A stretch of DNA of 64,000 nt from Burkholderia sp. 9120 (lineage in GTDB: Bacteria; Pseudomonadota; Gammaproteobacteria; Burkholderiales; Burkholderiaceae), in contig NZ_JQNA01000002.1 of the NCBI RefSeq assembly GCF_000745015.1, positions 1,116,001 to 1,180,000 on the forward strand. The letters are read 5' to 3'. Under the pieces are notes generated by a model. It worked only from the letters and a program-made list of their open reading frames with translations. It was not told the origin of the DNA and did no database searches. The position numbers were made by a program, and so were the translations under genes. Positions 29,237 through 38,680 of this stretch are shown piece after piece (within the stretch, counting starts at the first letter, position 1; each line of letters starts with the position of its first letter).

Positions 29237-29596
29237 TCATTCCCAGTCGAGGCCGCCTTTCTTCCAGATATAGGCGAAGCCCAGCAGGAATTCGAGCAGG
29301 AAAATCATCATTGCCATGAAACCGGGCCAGCCGATGTCGCGCAGGGCGACGCCCCACGGGAACAGGAACGCGGTTTCAAGGTCGAAAATGATGAAGAGAA
29401 TGGCGACGAGGTAATAGCGCACGTCGAACTTCATGCGCGCATCTTCGAATGCTTCGAAGCCGCACTCGTACGGTGCGTTTTTCTCGGTGTCGGGCTTGTT
29501 GGGACCGAGGATTTTACCAATGCTGACCAGTGCTACGCCTAAACCGGTGCCCACAATGAGGAACAGCAAGACGGGGAAATAGGCTGCGAGGTTCAA
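29237..29596 (-). CDS. nuoA: NADH-quinone oxidoreductase subunit A, TTG start
   Basis: A three-helix membrane subunit, first gene of the complex I operon. Conserved segments are [20 protein letters not shown] and [14 protein letters not shown]. The ATG-initiated frame from 29638 would be 133 residues with a non-family N-terminus. TTG at 29596 instead gives [13 protein letters not shown], the usual 119-residue protein, and has GAGGA seven bases upstream, so I choose TTG. Confidence 0.93.
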   Translation of the reverse strand: MNLAAYFPVLLFLIVGTGLGVALVSIGKILGPNKPDTEKNAPYECGFEAFEDARMKFDVRYYLVAILFIIFDLETAFLFPWGVALRDIGWPGFMAMMIFLLEFLLGFAYIWKKGGLDWE

Positions 29597-29712
29597 GACT
29601 ATCCTCAATCGGTTGGTTCTGAGTGCCGACAGGAGCATAGCACTCCTGCCGCGAAATCACTTCCGAAACGCACAAGCTGCAAGCCCAACGCAAGCCGTGC
29701 TCCAGAAACAAA

Positions 29713-29748
29713 AAATGCCAGCCGAAGCGAAGCAAGCGGCTAGCATTT
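29713..29748 (-). terminator. Intrinsic terminator after tRNA-Leu
   Basis: AAATGCCAGCCG and CGGCTAGCATTT pair with one mismatch around a 12-base loop. On the minus strand the hairpin is followed by a T run. It separates the tRNA transcript from nuoA, whose own promoter should therefore lie at about 29600-29710; I could not fix its -35/-10. Confidence 0.85.
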
Positions 29749-29759
29749 AGATAACATTT

Positions 29760-29844
29760 TGGTGCCGACGGCGAGACTCGAACTCGCACAGCTTTCGCCA
29801 CTACCCCCTCAAGATAGCGTGTCTACCAATTTCACCACGTCGGC
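29760..29844 (-). tRNA. tRNA-Leu (anticodon GAG)
   Basis: An 85-nt tRNA with acceptor stem GCCGACG/CGTCGGC, an encoded ACCA end, T loop GTTCGAGTC, a class II long variable arm (GTGGCGAAAGCTGTG region) and anticodon loop TTGAGGG. The GAG anticodon reads CUC/CUU leucine codons. It sits between secG and nuoA, a common Burkholderiaceae position. Confidence 0.96.
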
Positions 29845-29957
29845 ACTGCATGCAATCCGGGAAAACAACTTGTAAAACCCGCGAATCGCTTCAAGTCTCA
29901 AATTATAACTGGCTTAAGCGGTTTGTTCAACGCACAAAATGCAGTTTGAACGAAAAT

Positions 29958-30335
29958 TTATTTCGGCACGTCGGTAGCCGGCGTGGACGCTGCCGATGCC
30001 GGCAACACAGCCGACCCACCTGCCGGTGCCGATGCCGCGGAAGCCGCAACCGGTGCAGTCGCTGCCGCGCCCAGCAAGCCTGCGGAAGGTTTCGCACGAT
30101 ACGCGCCGAGGTAAGTCAGCGTCAACGTGGTGACAAAAAACACCGCTGCGAGGACGGCGGTTGTACGCGACAAAAAGTTCGCCGAACCCGTCGCGCCGAA
30201 CAAACTGCCCGATGCGCCGCTGCCGAAAGCAGCGCCCATATCGGCGCCTTTGCCGTGTTGCAGCAAGACGAGGCCGATAACCCCGAGCGCCGACAACAGC
30301 TGAACGACGATAATCAATGTTTTCAAATACAGCAT
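29958..30335 (-). CDS. secG: Preprotein translocase subunit SecG
   Basis: A 125-residue inner-membrane protein with two helices (residues about 3-22 and 55-75) separated by QHGKGADMGAAFGSGASGSL, the conserved SecG loop. The C-terminal tail is Ala/Pro-rich and variable, as in related bacteria. ATG 30335 starts MLYLKTLIIVVQ; the longer frame is unsupported. It lies downstream of tpiA, as in many betaproteobacteria, and helps SecYE move proteins across the membrane. Confidence 0.94.
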   Translation of the reverse strand: MLYLKTLIIVVQLLSALGVIGLVLLQHGKGADMGAAFGSGASGSLFGATGSANFLSRTTAVLAAVFFVTTLTLTYLGAYRAKPSAGLLGAAATAPVAASAASAPAGGSAVLPASAASTPATDVPK

Positions 30336-30416
30336 CACACTCACCTGAGTCTTTATTAACCGGACCACACACGGTGTGTGGCACGGGAATGGGGCATCCT
30401 CGCCGAGGCGCCCTGC

Positions 30417-31199
30417 TTAGCCAGCGACGCCCACTACAACCGCAGCCGCCTTGCAGATCGCCAGAAAATCCTGGTCTTTCAACGACGCGCCGCCAATCAG
30501 GCCGCCGTCGATATCCGGTTGACGGAACAATTCTTCCGCGTTTTCCGGCTTCACACTGCCGCCGTACAACAGCGGCACATCCGCCACTTCCGCGCCCTTA
30601 GCCGCCAGACGCGAACGCAGGAACGCGTGAACTGCCTGCGCCTGCTCCGACGTCGCGCTCTTGCCGGTGCCGATCGCCCAGACCGGCTCATACGCGACAA
30701 CGATACGCGCCGCGTCTTGCACCGACAGCTTCGCCAGCACTTCGTCCAGTTGCGTGCCGACTACCTGCTCGGTCGCACCGGCTTCGCGCTCTTCGAGGGT
30801 TTCGCCGACACAGACGATCGGCGTCAATCCCGCTTCCAGCGTGCGCTGCGTTTTTACCGCGACCAGCTCGGCGCTTTCGCGATGATAGGCACGGCGTTCC
30901 GAGTGTCCGACGATCGCGAGCGAAGCGCCGAAATCCACTACCATCGGCGCGGCCACTTCGCCGGTATAGGCACCATGCGTGAACGCGGACACGTCCTGCA
31001 CGCCCCACACGATCCGGCTGCCTGCCAGTAACGACTGAGCCTGCGCGAGATACGGGCTCGGCACACAGACACCGACTCGCACCTCACCAGGCAATGCGCT
31101 TGCACCTTGCGCCACAGCCTGCAACAGCGTCGCATTTTCAGCGAGGCGCCCGTGCATTTTCCAGTTACCGACTACCAGCTTGGCTCGTTGTTTCGACAT
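30417..31199 (-). CDS. tpiA: Triosephosphate isomerase
   Basis: A 260-residue TIM-barrel enzyme of glycolysis interconverting DHAP and glyceraldehyde-3-phosphate. It has the catalytic Lys in GNWKMHG, His in GHSERRAYH, Glu in [16 protein letters not shown] (also the flexible loop 6), and the phosphate-binding YGGSVKPEN. Length and all catalytic residues are intact. Confidence 0.97.
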   Translation of the reverse strand: MSKQRAKLVVGNWKMHGRLAENATLLQAVAQGASALPGEVRVGVCVPSPYLAQAQSLLAGSRIVWGVQDVSAFTHGAYTGEVAAPMVVDFGASLAIVGHSERRAYHRESAELVAVKTQRTLEAGLTPIVCVGETLEEREAGATEQVVGTQLDEVLAKLSVQDAARIVVAYEPVWAIGTGKSATSEQAQAVHAFLRSRLAAKGAEVADVPLLYGGSVKPENAEELFRQPDIDGGLIGGASLKDQDFLAICKAAAVVVGVAG

Positions 31200-31345
31200 C
31201 GTCTCGTCTTATCTTGGCGGCGGACTTCGTTTGCGCTTACAGCCCGCCTTTCGGATTCATGCGGCGTGCGCAAAACGCGCAATTTTACTGCGTGGGGTGG
31301 ATCGGGTCAAACAGCCTGTGTCAAGGCCGTATCGAGCCGCTTGCG

Positions 31346-32362
31346 TCAAGCGTCCTGACCCCAGCTCAGCACGATCTTGCCGACGTGGGTGCTGCTCTCC
31401 ATCAGCGTGTGCGCTTCGGCCGCCTGCGCGGCCGGAAACACGCGATGCACCACCGGCTTGATGCGACCGTCTTCGAGATGCGGCCACACGCGTTCTTTCA
31501 ACTGCGCGGCGATCTTCGCCTTGAATTCGATCGGCCGCGGACGCAGCGTCGAACCCGTCACCGTCAGCCGGCGGCGCAACACCTCGTTCAGATTCAGCTC
31601 AGCTTTCGCGCCGCCCAGCAACGCGATCAGCACGATCCGGCCGCCTTCGGCCAGCGCGGTGAGCTCTCGCGGCACGTAGCTGCCCGCCACCATGTCGAGC
31701 ACCACGTCGACGCCACGGTCGTTGGTGAGCGACTTGATGACTTCGACGAAATCCTCAGTTTTGTAGTTGATCGCCCGCTCGGCGCCCAGCGCCTCGCACG
31801 CACGACACTTTTCGTCCGAGCCGGCGGTGGCGAACACGCGAAAACCCAGCGCATGCGCAATCTGGATCGCCGTCACGCCGATGCCGCTCGAACCGCCCTG
31901 CACCAGCAGCGTCTCGTTCGGTGCGCCCTCGCCTTTGCCGAGTTGCGCACGGTCGAACACATTGGTCCAGACCGTGAAGAACGTCTCCGGCAGCGAAGCC
32001 GCCTCGACATCCGACAAACCCCGCGGCACCGGCAAGCATTGCAGCAACGGCGCGGCCGCGTATTCCGCGTAACCGCCGCCGGCCAGCAGCGCGCAGACGC
32101 GATCGCCGATCTTCAGACCGAACGGATTATTCTTCTCGTCGATCGTGCCGCCGACGATCTCGCCCGCCACCTCCAGCCCCGGCAGATCCGACGCGCCCGG
32201 CGGCGGCGCATAGCCGCCCTTGCGCTGAAACACGTCCGGACGGTTGATGCCGGAAGCCGCCACCTTGATCAGCACCTCGCCCGCCTTCGGCTGCGGCATG
32301 GGCCGCTCGGCGAGCTTGAGGACATCCGGCGCACCGAATTCGGTGATTTCGATCGCTTTCAT
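31346..32362 (-). CDS. NAD(P)H-quinone oxidoreductase (zinc-independent MDR family)
   Basis: A 338-residue medium-chain dehydrogenase/reductase. The N-terminal GroES-like domain (ASGINRPDVFQRKGGYAPPP) lacks zinc ligands. The nucleotide-binding motif is in LVQGGSSGIGVTAIQIAHALG. This matches the PIG3/QOR group that reduces quinones with NADPH. ATG 32362 (MKAIEITEFG) is the family start. It is upstream of tpiA on the same strand, 146 bp away, possibly a separate transcript. Confidence 0.88.
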   Translation of the reverse strand: MKAIEITEFGAPDVLKLAERPMPQPKAGEVLIKVAASGINRPDVFQRKGGYAPPPGASDLPGLEVAGEIVGGTIDEKNNPFGLKIGDRVCALLAGGGYAEYAAAPLLQCLPVPRGLSDVEAASLPETFFTVWTNVFDRAQLGKGEGAPNETLLVQGGSSGIGVTAIQIAHALGFRVFATAGSDEKCRACEALGAERAINYKTEDFVEVIKSLTNDRGVDVVLDMVAGSYVPRELTALAEGGRIVLIALLGGAKAELNLNEVLRRRLTVTGSTLRPRPIEFKAKIAAQLKERVWPHLEDGRIKPVVHRVFPAAQAAEAHTLMESSTHVGKIVLSWGQDA

Positions 32363-32533
32363 CTGCGTCAACTCCAAGATTGGATTGCGTTGCACACCCG
32401 CTGCACACTTATTGCGCGCCGCTCAAAACGCGAACCGTCTGACTGACGACGAAGCGCTCCATGCAAACAGAGTACCCGTTTGTACTCATTCGCATACGTT
32501 CGCAACGCAATCCACCCTGCACCCTTCATGAAA

Positions 32534-32566
32534 AACGGCCGGCGCGCATTCGCGCTGCCGGCCGTT
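32534..32566 (-). terminator. Intrinsic terminator of pnp
   Basis: AACGGCCGGC and GCCGGCCGTT form perfect 10-bp arms. On the minus strand a TTTTT run follows directly. It starts 15 bp after the pnp stop. Confidence 0.92.
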
Positions 32567-32580
32567 GCTCCGCTACCGGA

Positions 32581-34716
32581 TTACTCCGGCGTCGGCTCGC
32601 CTTGCGGCGCGTCGTTCAGCAACGCCTTGGCCGACAAACGCACGCGGCCCTTTTCGTCCGTCTGGATGACCTTGACCTTCACTTGCTGGCCATCTTTCAG
32701 GTAGTCGTTGATGTCCTTGATACGCTCGTTGGCGATTTCGGAGATGTGCAGCAGACCGTCCTTGCCCGGCAGGATGTTCACGATCGCGCCGAAATCGAGC
32801 AGCTTGAGCACCGTGCCTTCGTACACCTGGCCCACTTCGACTTCCAGCGTGATGTTCTCGATACGCTTCTTCGCTTCGGCCATCCCTTCGCTGCTCGTGC
32901 TGGCGATGGTGACGACGCCGTCGTCCGAAATATCGATCGTCGTGCCGGTTTCTTCGGTCAACGCGCGGATCACCGAACCACCCTTGCCGATCACGTCGCG
33001 GATCTTTTCCGGATTGATCTTGATGGTGATCATGCGCGGGGCGTAGTCCGACAGCACCGTGTTCGCGCCCGACACCGCCGAGGTCATCTTGCCGAGGATA
33101 TGCATACGGCCTTCCTTCGCTTGCGCGAGGGCGACCTGCATGATTTCCTTCGTGATGCCCTGGATCTTGATGTCCATCTGCAGCGCCGTCACGCCTTGCT
33201 CCGTACCCGCCACCTTGAAGTCCATGTCGCCGAGGTGATCTTCGTCGCCGAGGATGTCGGTCAGCACGGCAAACTTGTTGCCTTCCAGGATCAGGCCCAT
33301 TGCGATGCCGGCGACGTGCGCCTTCATCGGCACGCCGGCGTCCATCAGTGCGAGGCAGCCGCCGCACACCGAAGCCATCGACGACGAACCGTTCGATTCC
33401 GTGATTTCCGACACCACGCGAATCGAGTAGCCGAATTCGTCGGCGCTCGGCAGGCAGGCTGCCAGTGCGCGCTTGGCCAGACGGCCGTGACCGATTTCAC
33501 GGCGCTTCGGCGAACCGACGCGACCCGTTTCGCCGGTTGCGAACGGAGGCATGTTGTAGTGGAGCATGAAGCGTTCGCGGTACTCGCCTTCGAGCGCGTC
33601 GATGTTCTGCTCGTCGCCCTTGGTGCCGAGCGTTGCGACAACCAGCGCTTGCGTTTCGCCGCGCGTGAACAGTGCCGAACCGTGCGTACGCGGCAGCACG
33701 CCGGTACGGATTTCGATCGGGCGCACGGTGCGCGTGTCGCGGCCGTCGATACGCGGCTCGCCGTTCAGGATCTGCGTACGGACGATCTTCGCTTCGATGT
33801 CGAACAGCACGTTGCCGACGGTAGCCTTGTCAGCCGCTGCCGTGCCGCTTGCTGCCGCGTCTTCTTCCAGCTTCGCCGACGTTGCTGCGTAGACTTCCTT
33901 CAGCTTGGTCGAACGTGCCTGCTTGTCGCGGATCTGATAAGCGGCGAGCAGTTCGGCTTGCGCCAGTTCCGCCACGCGTGCGATCAGCGGTTCGTTCTTC
34001 GCTGCCGGCTTCCAGTCCCATTCCGGCTTGCCCCCTTCGCGGACCAGCTCATGGATCGCGTCGATCGCGATCTGCATCTGCTCGTGACCGAACACCACGC
34101 CGCCGAGCATGATTTCTTCGCTCAGTTGCTGCGCTTCCGATTCCACCATCAGCACCGCGCGCTCCGTACCGGCGACGATCAGGTCGAGCGCCGATTCCTT
34201 CATTTGCGGACGCGTCGGGTTCAACACGTATTCGTTGTTGATGTAGGCCACGCGTGCTGCGCCGACCGGGCCGTTGAACGGCAGACCGGAAATGGCGAGC
34301 GCCGCCGACGCGCCGATCAGCGCGGGAATGTCAGCGGGGATTTCGGGGTTCAGCGACAGGACGTGGATCACGACCTGGACTTCGTTGTAGAAGCCTTCCG
34401 GGAACAGCGGACGCAGCGGACGATCGATCAGGCGCGAGGTCAGCGTTTCGCCTTCCGACGGACGGCCTTCGCGGCGGAAGAAGCCACCCGGGATCTTGCC
34501 TGCGGCGTAGGTCTTTTCGAGGTAGTCGACGGTCAGCGGGAAAAAGTCCTGACCCGGCTTCGCGGTCTTGGCGCCGACCACGGTTGCCAGGATGACGGTG
34601 TCTTCGATATCGACGATCACCGCACCGCTCGCCTGACGAGCGACTTCGCCCGTTTCGAGGCGAACGTTATGTTGTCCCCACTTAAATTCTTTGACGATCT
34701 TATTGAACATAGTCAT
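32581..34716 (-). CDS. pnp: Polyribonucleotide nucleotidyltransferase (PNPase)
   Basis: A 711-residue 3'-5' phosphorolytic exoribonuclease of the degradosome. It has two RNase PH domains ([12 protein letters not shown] early, then the [17 protein letters not shown] end), a KH domain ([20 protein letters not shown]) and a C-terminal S1 domain ([19 protein letters not shown]). It follows rpsO on the same strand, as in E. coli. The long upstream region may carry an autoregulatory stem. Confidence 0.97.
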   Translation of the reverse strand: MTMFNKIVKEFKWGQHNVRLETGEVARQASGAVIVDIEDTVILATVVGAKTAKPGQDFFPLTVDYLEKTYAAGKIPGGFFRREGRPSEGETLTSRLIDRPLRPLFPEGFYNEVQVVIHVLSLNPEIPADIPALIGASAALAISGLPFNGPVGAARVAYINNEYVLNPTRPQMKESALDLIVAGTERAVLMVESEAQQLSEEIMLGGVVFGHEQMQIAIDAIHELVREGGKPEWDWKPAAKNEPLIARVAELAQAELLAAYQIRDKQARSTKLKEVYAATSAKLEEDAAASGTAAADKATVGNVLFDIEAKIVRTQILNGEPRIDGRDTRTVRPIEIRTGVLPRTHGSALFTRGETQALVVATLGTKGDEQNIDALEGEYRERFMLHYNMPPFATGETGRVGSPKRREIGHGRLAKRALAACLPSADEFGYSIRVVSEITESNGSSSMASVCGGCLALMDAGVPMKAHVAGIAMGLILEGNKFAVLTDILGDEDHLGDMDFKVAGTEQGVTALQMDIKIQGITKEIMQVALAQAKEGRMHILGKMTSAVSGANTVLSDYAPRMITIKINPEKIRDVIGKGGSVIRALTEETGTTIDISDDGVVTIASTSSEGMAEAKKRIENITLEVEVGQVYEGTVLKLLDFGAIVNILPGKDGLLHISEIANERIKDINDYLKDGQQVKVKVIQTDEKGRVRLSAKALLNDAPQGEPTPE

Positions 34717-35082
34717 TGCTTTTCCTCTTCGTAATGCCGCGCGGACCAGAAGCGGCGCGGCAACGCCAGGACCGGCGCCGCAGGGGGAAGAGTAGTGTTA
34801 TGCCATTCCAGAGAACCACGCCCTACGTCGAGTACGTGCGCGAACCGCTGGAATGACACAAAGCTCTGCCCTGAAGCCCGGCCATGTTTCTCTTGTGCTG
34901 CTTGTTCTACCGCTTTTTGCTACTGCTTTACTACGACTTCCTGTTCCCGCCGCATGAACCGGCACGCCACTGCGGACCACAGGCAGCGCGCGTCACATGA
35001 AGCGCACCGTGCAAAAACAAAATGCCTGCATCAGCGGAACTGACACAGGCATCTTGCCAAGAGCGCCTAACCGCGCGCCCGA
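34717..35082 (-). other. rpsO-pnp intergenic region with candidate pnp leader stem
   Basis: No gene is supported in these 366 bp. The right end holds the rpsO terminator. CATTCCAG (34804-34811) and CTGGAATG (34848-34855) pair perfectly, and the sequence between them can fold further. This makes a stem about 90-140 nt upstream of the pnp start. In E. coli a comparable pnp leader stem is cut by RNase III for autoregulation; that function here is inferred. Short T-rich stretches at 34880-34940 could hold a promoter, not resolved. Confidence 0.4.
35023..35053 (-). terminator. Terminator/attenuator of rpsO
   Basis: ATGCCTG and CAGGCAT pair around a loop that itself contains TCAG/CTGA. On the minus strand a TTTTGTTTTT tract follows. 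Read-through could supply part of the pnp transcript. Confidence 0.8.
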
Positions 35083-35355
35083 TTACTTACGCAGACCCAG
35101 CTTCTCGATCAGTGCGCGGTAACGGTCCGCGTCCTTACCCTTCAGGTAGTCGAGCAGCTTACGACGGCGGCTCACCATGCGCAGCAGACCGCGGCGGCTG
35201 TGGTGATCTTTCGTGTGAGCCTTGAAGTGGAGCGTCAGTTCGTTGATGCGGGTCGTGAGCAGCGCGACCTGAACTTCGGGGGAGCCGGTGTCGTTAGCTG
35301 CGCGTGCGAATTGCGCAACGACGTCGGACTTCTTGCTTGTTTCAACTGCGGACAT
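35083..35355 (-). CDS. rpsO: 30S ribosomal protein S15
   Basis: A 90-codon gene for S15, which binds 16S rRNA helices early in 30S assembly. The family segments [19 protein letters not shown] and [19 protein letters not shown] are intact, with the end [12 protein letters not shown]. The frame extends upstream, but ATG 35355 gives the standard length. Confidence 0.97.
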   Translation of the reverse strand: MSAVETSKKSDVVAQFARAANDTGSPEVQVALLTTRINELTLHFKAHTKDHHSRRGLLRMVSRRRKLLDYLKGKDADRYRALIEKLGLRK

Positions 35356-35558
35356 GTCGATTTCCTTAAGAACTAGACAGGCGGTCACGGAAGAAAGGCC
35401 GTGCCGTGGGTTACTCCCGTTGCTAAAGCCTGAACATTGATATGCCATGCCTCACAACGGGACGCGTATTGTAGCACAGCCCATTGCGGCCGCGAACCCT
35501 GCTGCGCCGGGGCGAGTCGAGGGCGACTCGGCGGCAGGAAGGCCGCGCGAGACAAGCC

Positions 35559-36842
35559 TTACGGCCGTTTCATCTTGCACGTGGTCGGCGGCACGGTGCG
35601 CTCGGGCGGCAGCGCCAGCACCGTGCGGAAACCGTAGCCGGAGCCTTCGTTATCGAAATGCACGCCCGGCGTGCCGGCTTTGTCCATCTCCATCACGTAA
35701 AGCGGCTGGATCAACTGATGGTCGTCGGCGCGCATCCATGAGGCGTGGAAGCCGTTGTCGAACCTGATTCCCTCGAACGCGCGGGCGACGGCCAGCGGGT
35801 CGGCGCTGCCGGCACGGTTCATCGCCGCGGCGAGGGTTTCGATCATCAGCGGCATGCGCAGCACCGGGTAATCGTCCTGGGCGGCCGGGAAACGGGCACG
35901 GAACGCGGCGTACCAGGCGTCGGACGCTGCGCCACCGGCGTTCGGGTGCCAGTCGGCCACGGCGATCACGTGTTTGACGCCGGCGTCGCCGAGCGCGGCC
36001 GGCGCGCCGAGGCTGTTGCCGTAGAACGTATAAAACTTCGTGTCCAGGCCCTGCTCGCGCGCCGCCTTGACCAGCAGCGTCAGGTCGTTGCCCCAGTTGC
36101 CCGTGATCACGGCATCGGCGCCGCTCGCGCGGATCTTCGCGATATACGGCGCGAAATCCTTCACGCGGCCGATCGGATGGAACTCGTCGCCGACCACCGC
36201 GATATCCGGGCGCTTCGCCGCCAGCGTGGACCGCGCGAGGCTGCTGACGTCGTGGCCGAAACTGTAGTCCTGGTTCAGCAGGTAGACCTTCTTCACCGCC
36301 TTGTCGCGCTGGATCACATCGGCCAGCGCATCCATGCGCATGCCCGCGTGCGCGTCGAAGCGGAAGTGCCAGAAGCTGCAGTTGGCGTTGGTCAACGCGG
36401 GGTCGTCGGCGGAATAGTTGAGGAACAGCTCGCGGTTGGCCGGCTCGCGGCTGTTCTGCTTGTCGATCGCGCCGATCAGCGCGGCGGCGACCGCCGAACT
36501 GTTGCCTTGCATGATGTAGCCGATATGGCGGTCGGCGGCCGCGCGCAGTTGCGTGAGCGCCTCTTCGGCGCTGCCTTTACTGTCCAGCACAACCAGTTCG
36601 AACGGATGCGCGCCGTCGGCGAGTTTCACGCCGCCCTGCGCGTTCACCTGCTCGACGCCGAAGCGCAGATTGCGCTCCACCGCGGCGCCGGCGTTCGCGA
36701 ATGGACCGGACATGCCTTCGATCAGCGCAAGCTGGATTGGGGCGCCGGTCGGTTTGCCGCCCGTTTGCGCCACGGCGTAACCCGCCGCCGCCATCGACAT
36801 CGCTGCCAGCGCCGCTGCTGCCGCCCGTTGCCACTTCGCCAT
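35559..36842 (-). CDS. Periplasmic binding protein, branched-chain amino acid ABC transporter type (orphan)
   Basis: A 427-residue type I periplasmic binding protein (Leu/Ile/Val-binding family). The signal peptide is MAKWQRAAAAALAAMSMAAA with a likely cleavage after AVA. The mature part starts with IQLALIEGMSGPFANAGAAV, the usual first strand and ligand loop. No permease or ATPase genes are adjacent, so it must use a remote transporter or act as a sensor. The ligand is unknown. It ends about 200 bp before rpsO and is unrelated to it. Confidence 0.88.
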   Translation of the reverse strand: MAKWQRAAAAALAAMSMAAAGYAVAQTGGKPTGAPIQLALIEGMSGPFANAGAAVERNLRFGVEQVNAQGGVKLADGAHPFELVVLDSKGSAEEALTQLRAAADRHIGYIMQGNSSAVAAALIGAIDKQNSREPANRELFLNYSADDPALTNANCSFWHFRFDAHAGMRMDALADVIQRDKAVKKVYLLNQDYSFGHDVSSLARSTLAAKRPDIAVVGDEFHPIGRVKDFAPYIAKIRASGADAVITGNWGNDLTLLVKAAREQGLDTKFYTFYGNSLGAPAALGDAGVKHVIAVADWHPNAGGAASDAWYAAFRARFPAAQDDYPVLRMPLMIETLAAAMNRAGSADPLAVARAFEGIRFDNGFHASWMRADDHQLIQPLYVMEMDKAGTPGVHFDNEGSGYGFRTVLALPPERTVPPTTCKMKRP

Positions 36843-37032
36843 TGTGATCGCCCCGCTTGATTCGTCGAAGCGCGGATCATAGGTCGCTCGAGACGGAATA
36901 AGCAAGCCGCCGCAAGCGTTACTGTACTGACCGGGCGGCCTTGCACGAAGCGCCGCTGTTTCGCCGCAGCGCGTGTCAAAATACCGGGTCTCGATGATAA
37001 AAACCGCGACTCAAATGCCATCGGAGGAATTC

Positions 37033-37599
37033 ATGTTCAACCGCCACGCCTTGACGGCGGCTTCGACCGGAGCGCCGGCCGTCGGCGTTCAAGCAGCTTC
37101 GCGCCTGCGCCGCGCGGCGCTCGTCTGCCTGAGCGCGCTGGCGCTCGCCGGCTGCGCGCAACCCTGGCAACAATTCCAGGCAGGCGCCGACGAATCGACC
37201 ATCGTCACGCGCCTCGGACCGCCGCGCGAAAGCTACGACCTGCCGAACGGCGGCAAACGGCTGATGTGGCCGACCCAGCCGATGGGCGAAACCACCACCG
37301 CCGCCGACATCGACGCCTCGGGCAAGATCGTCAATGTCCGCCAGGTGCTGCAACCCAACGAGTTCTACCGGGCGGAAATCGGCAAATGGACCAAGAGCGA
37401 CGTGCTGGTGAATTTCGGCCGACCGGTCGAAACCGCGTACTTCCCGCTCATGAAGCGCCAGGTCTGGACCTACCGTTATCAGGAAGACAACGTGTGGTAC
37501 ATGATGTACAGCTTTTATTTCGACGATCAGGGCATTCTGCGGACCACCCAGAAAACGCCGGATCCGTTGCATGATCCCGATCGCCGCGGCCTGTTCTAA
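37033..37599 (+). CDS. Outer-membrane lipoprotein with BamE/SmpA-like repeats
   Basis: A 188-residue lipoprotein. The signal sequence ends in the lipobox LALAGC with Cys near residue 38. The mature part contains two similar units, STIVTRLGPPRESYDLPNGG and SDVLVNFGRPVETAYFP, each continuing with strands (RLMWP; VWTYRY). This is the pattern of the BamE/SmpA fold. The ATG at 37033 has GGAGGA upstream. It is monocistronic, with its own terminator. Function unknown; envelope maintenance is a guess from the fold. Confidence 0.8.
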   Translation: MFNRHALTAASTGAPAVGVQAASRLRRAALVCLSALALAGCAQPWQQFQAGADESTIVTRLGPPRESYDLPNGGKRLMWPTQPMGETTTAADIDASGKIVNVRQVLQPNEFYRAEIGKWTKSDVLVNFGRPVETAYFPLMKRQVWTYRYQEDNVWYMMYSFYFDDQGILRTTQKTPDPLHDPDRRGLF

Positions 37600-37632
37600 G
37601 CATTCGCTCGAACCGGTCCGTATGGATCTACG

Positions 37633-37656
37633 AAAGCCGCCTCCCCAGGCGGCTTT
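37633..37656 (+). terminator. Intrinsic terminator of the lipoprotein gene
   Basis: AAAGCCGCC and GGCGGCTTT pair around a six-base loop and are followed by a long T run. The sequence after it to 37790 is AT-richer and holds no gene; it probably contains the promoter of the carbonic anhydrase gene. Confidence 0.93.
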
Positions 37657-37841
37657 TTTTTATTTATTTCGCATGCAAGCGAATTTTATTTCTCGCCTGC
37701 CGGATTTATTTTTTGATAGAAAGGCATTCGTAAGCATTGATTCGATATCCGCTGACCCGACGGAACCGCTCGCTGACAGGCGAGCACAGCCGTCGCGAAA
37801 CTTAGCCGGATCAATGCGCCCCACTCACGGAGCCGCTATCG

Positions 37842-38477
37842 ATGAACCGTCCCAAACGCCTGCTGGTCGCCAACGTTGCCTGGGCGCACGAAACCGCCGT
37901 GCGCAATCCCGCGTTTTTCCGTAATCTGGTTCGCGGGCAAAACCCGCACGTGCTGTGGATCGGCTGCTCAGACAGCCGCGTGCCCGCCGAAACCATCACG
38001 CATTGCGAGCCGGGCGACCTGTTCGTCCATCGCAATATCGCCAACCTGTTTCAGCCGGACGACGACAACTCCGCGAGCGTCCTCGAATACGCGGTGAAGG
38101 TGCTGAAGGTCGGGCATGTGATCGTCTGCGGTCACTACGGCTGCGGCGGGGTGCGTGCCGCGCTGCTGCCGCCGGAACCGAGCCTGCCGCACGTGAATCG
38201 CCGGATCGCGCCGTTGTGCGCGCTGGCGGGCGCGCATCGCGACGAACTCGACGGCCGCGCGACCGAGCGTGAGCGCATCGACCATCTCGCCGAACTCAAT
38301 GTGCTGGACCAGGTACGCCGCTTACGCGCGCATCCGATCGTGCAGGATGCCGGTCCGGCGCCGCTCGTCCACGGCTGGATCTTTGCGCTCGAAGACGGCC
38401 GCATCAAGGTGCTCACGTCCGGCTACGAAGCCGACGATGCGATGACCTGCGCGACCGCTGCGCATAGCGCGGCTTAA
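37842..38477 (+). CDS. Beta-class carbonic anhydrase
   Basis: A 211-residue beta-carbonic anhydrase. Zinc ligands are Cys42 (in GCSDSR), His98 and Cys101 (in GHYGCGG), with the Asp44-Arg46 dyad of CSDSRVPAE intact. It interconverts CO2 and bicarbonate in the cytoplasm. ATG 37842 has GGAG about nine bases upstream. The gene downstream encodes a SulP anion transporter, a frequent partner, suggesting coupling of bicarbonate transport and hydration. Confidence 0.94.
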   Translation: MNRPKRLLVANVAWAHETAVRNPAFFRNLVRGQNPHVLWIGCSDSRVPAETITHCEPGDLFVHRNIANLFQPDDDNSASVLEYAVKVLKVGHVIVCGHYGCGGVRAALLPPEPSLPHVNRRIAPLCALAGAHRDELDGRATERERIDHLAELNVLDQVRRLRAHPIVQDAGPAPLVHGWIFALEDGRIKVLTSGYEADDAMTCATAAHSAA

Positions 38478-38680
38478 CGGTAAAGAGCGCTGAAGAGCAC
38501 AAAGGAGCGCTAACCCGCGCTGACGAATGCCGCATCGAGCGCATCACGCGCATCACGCGCATGCATGCGGGCGTGCACGCGCCGCAGCTTTCGCAGCCGA
38601 CCCGGTAGTCAGCAACAGTTCGGTCTTCGCCACCCACCCAAGCCGCGCGCCAGCGTCTTACCTCTCACTGCACGGACACC

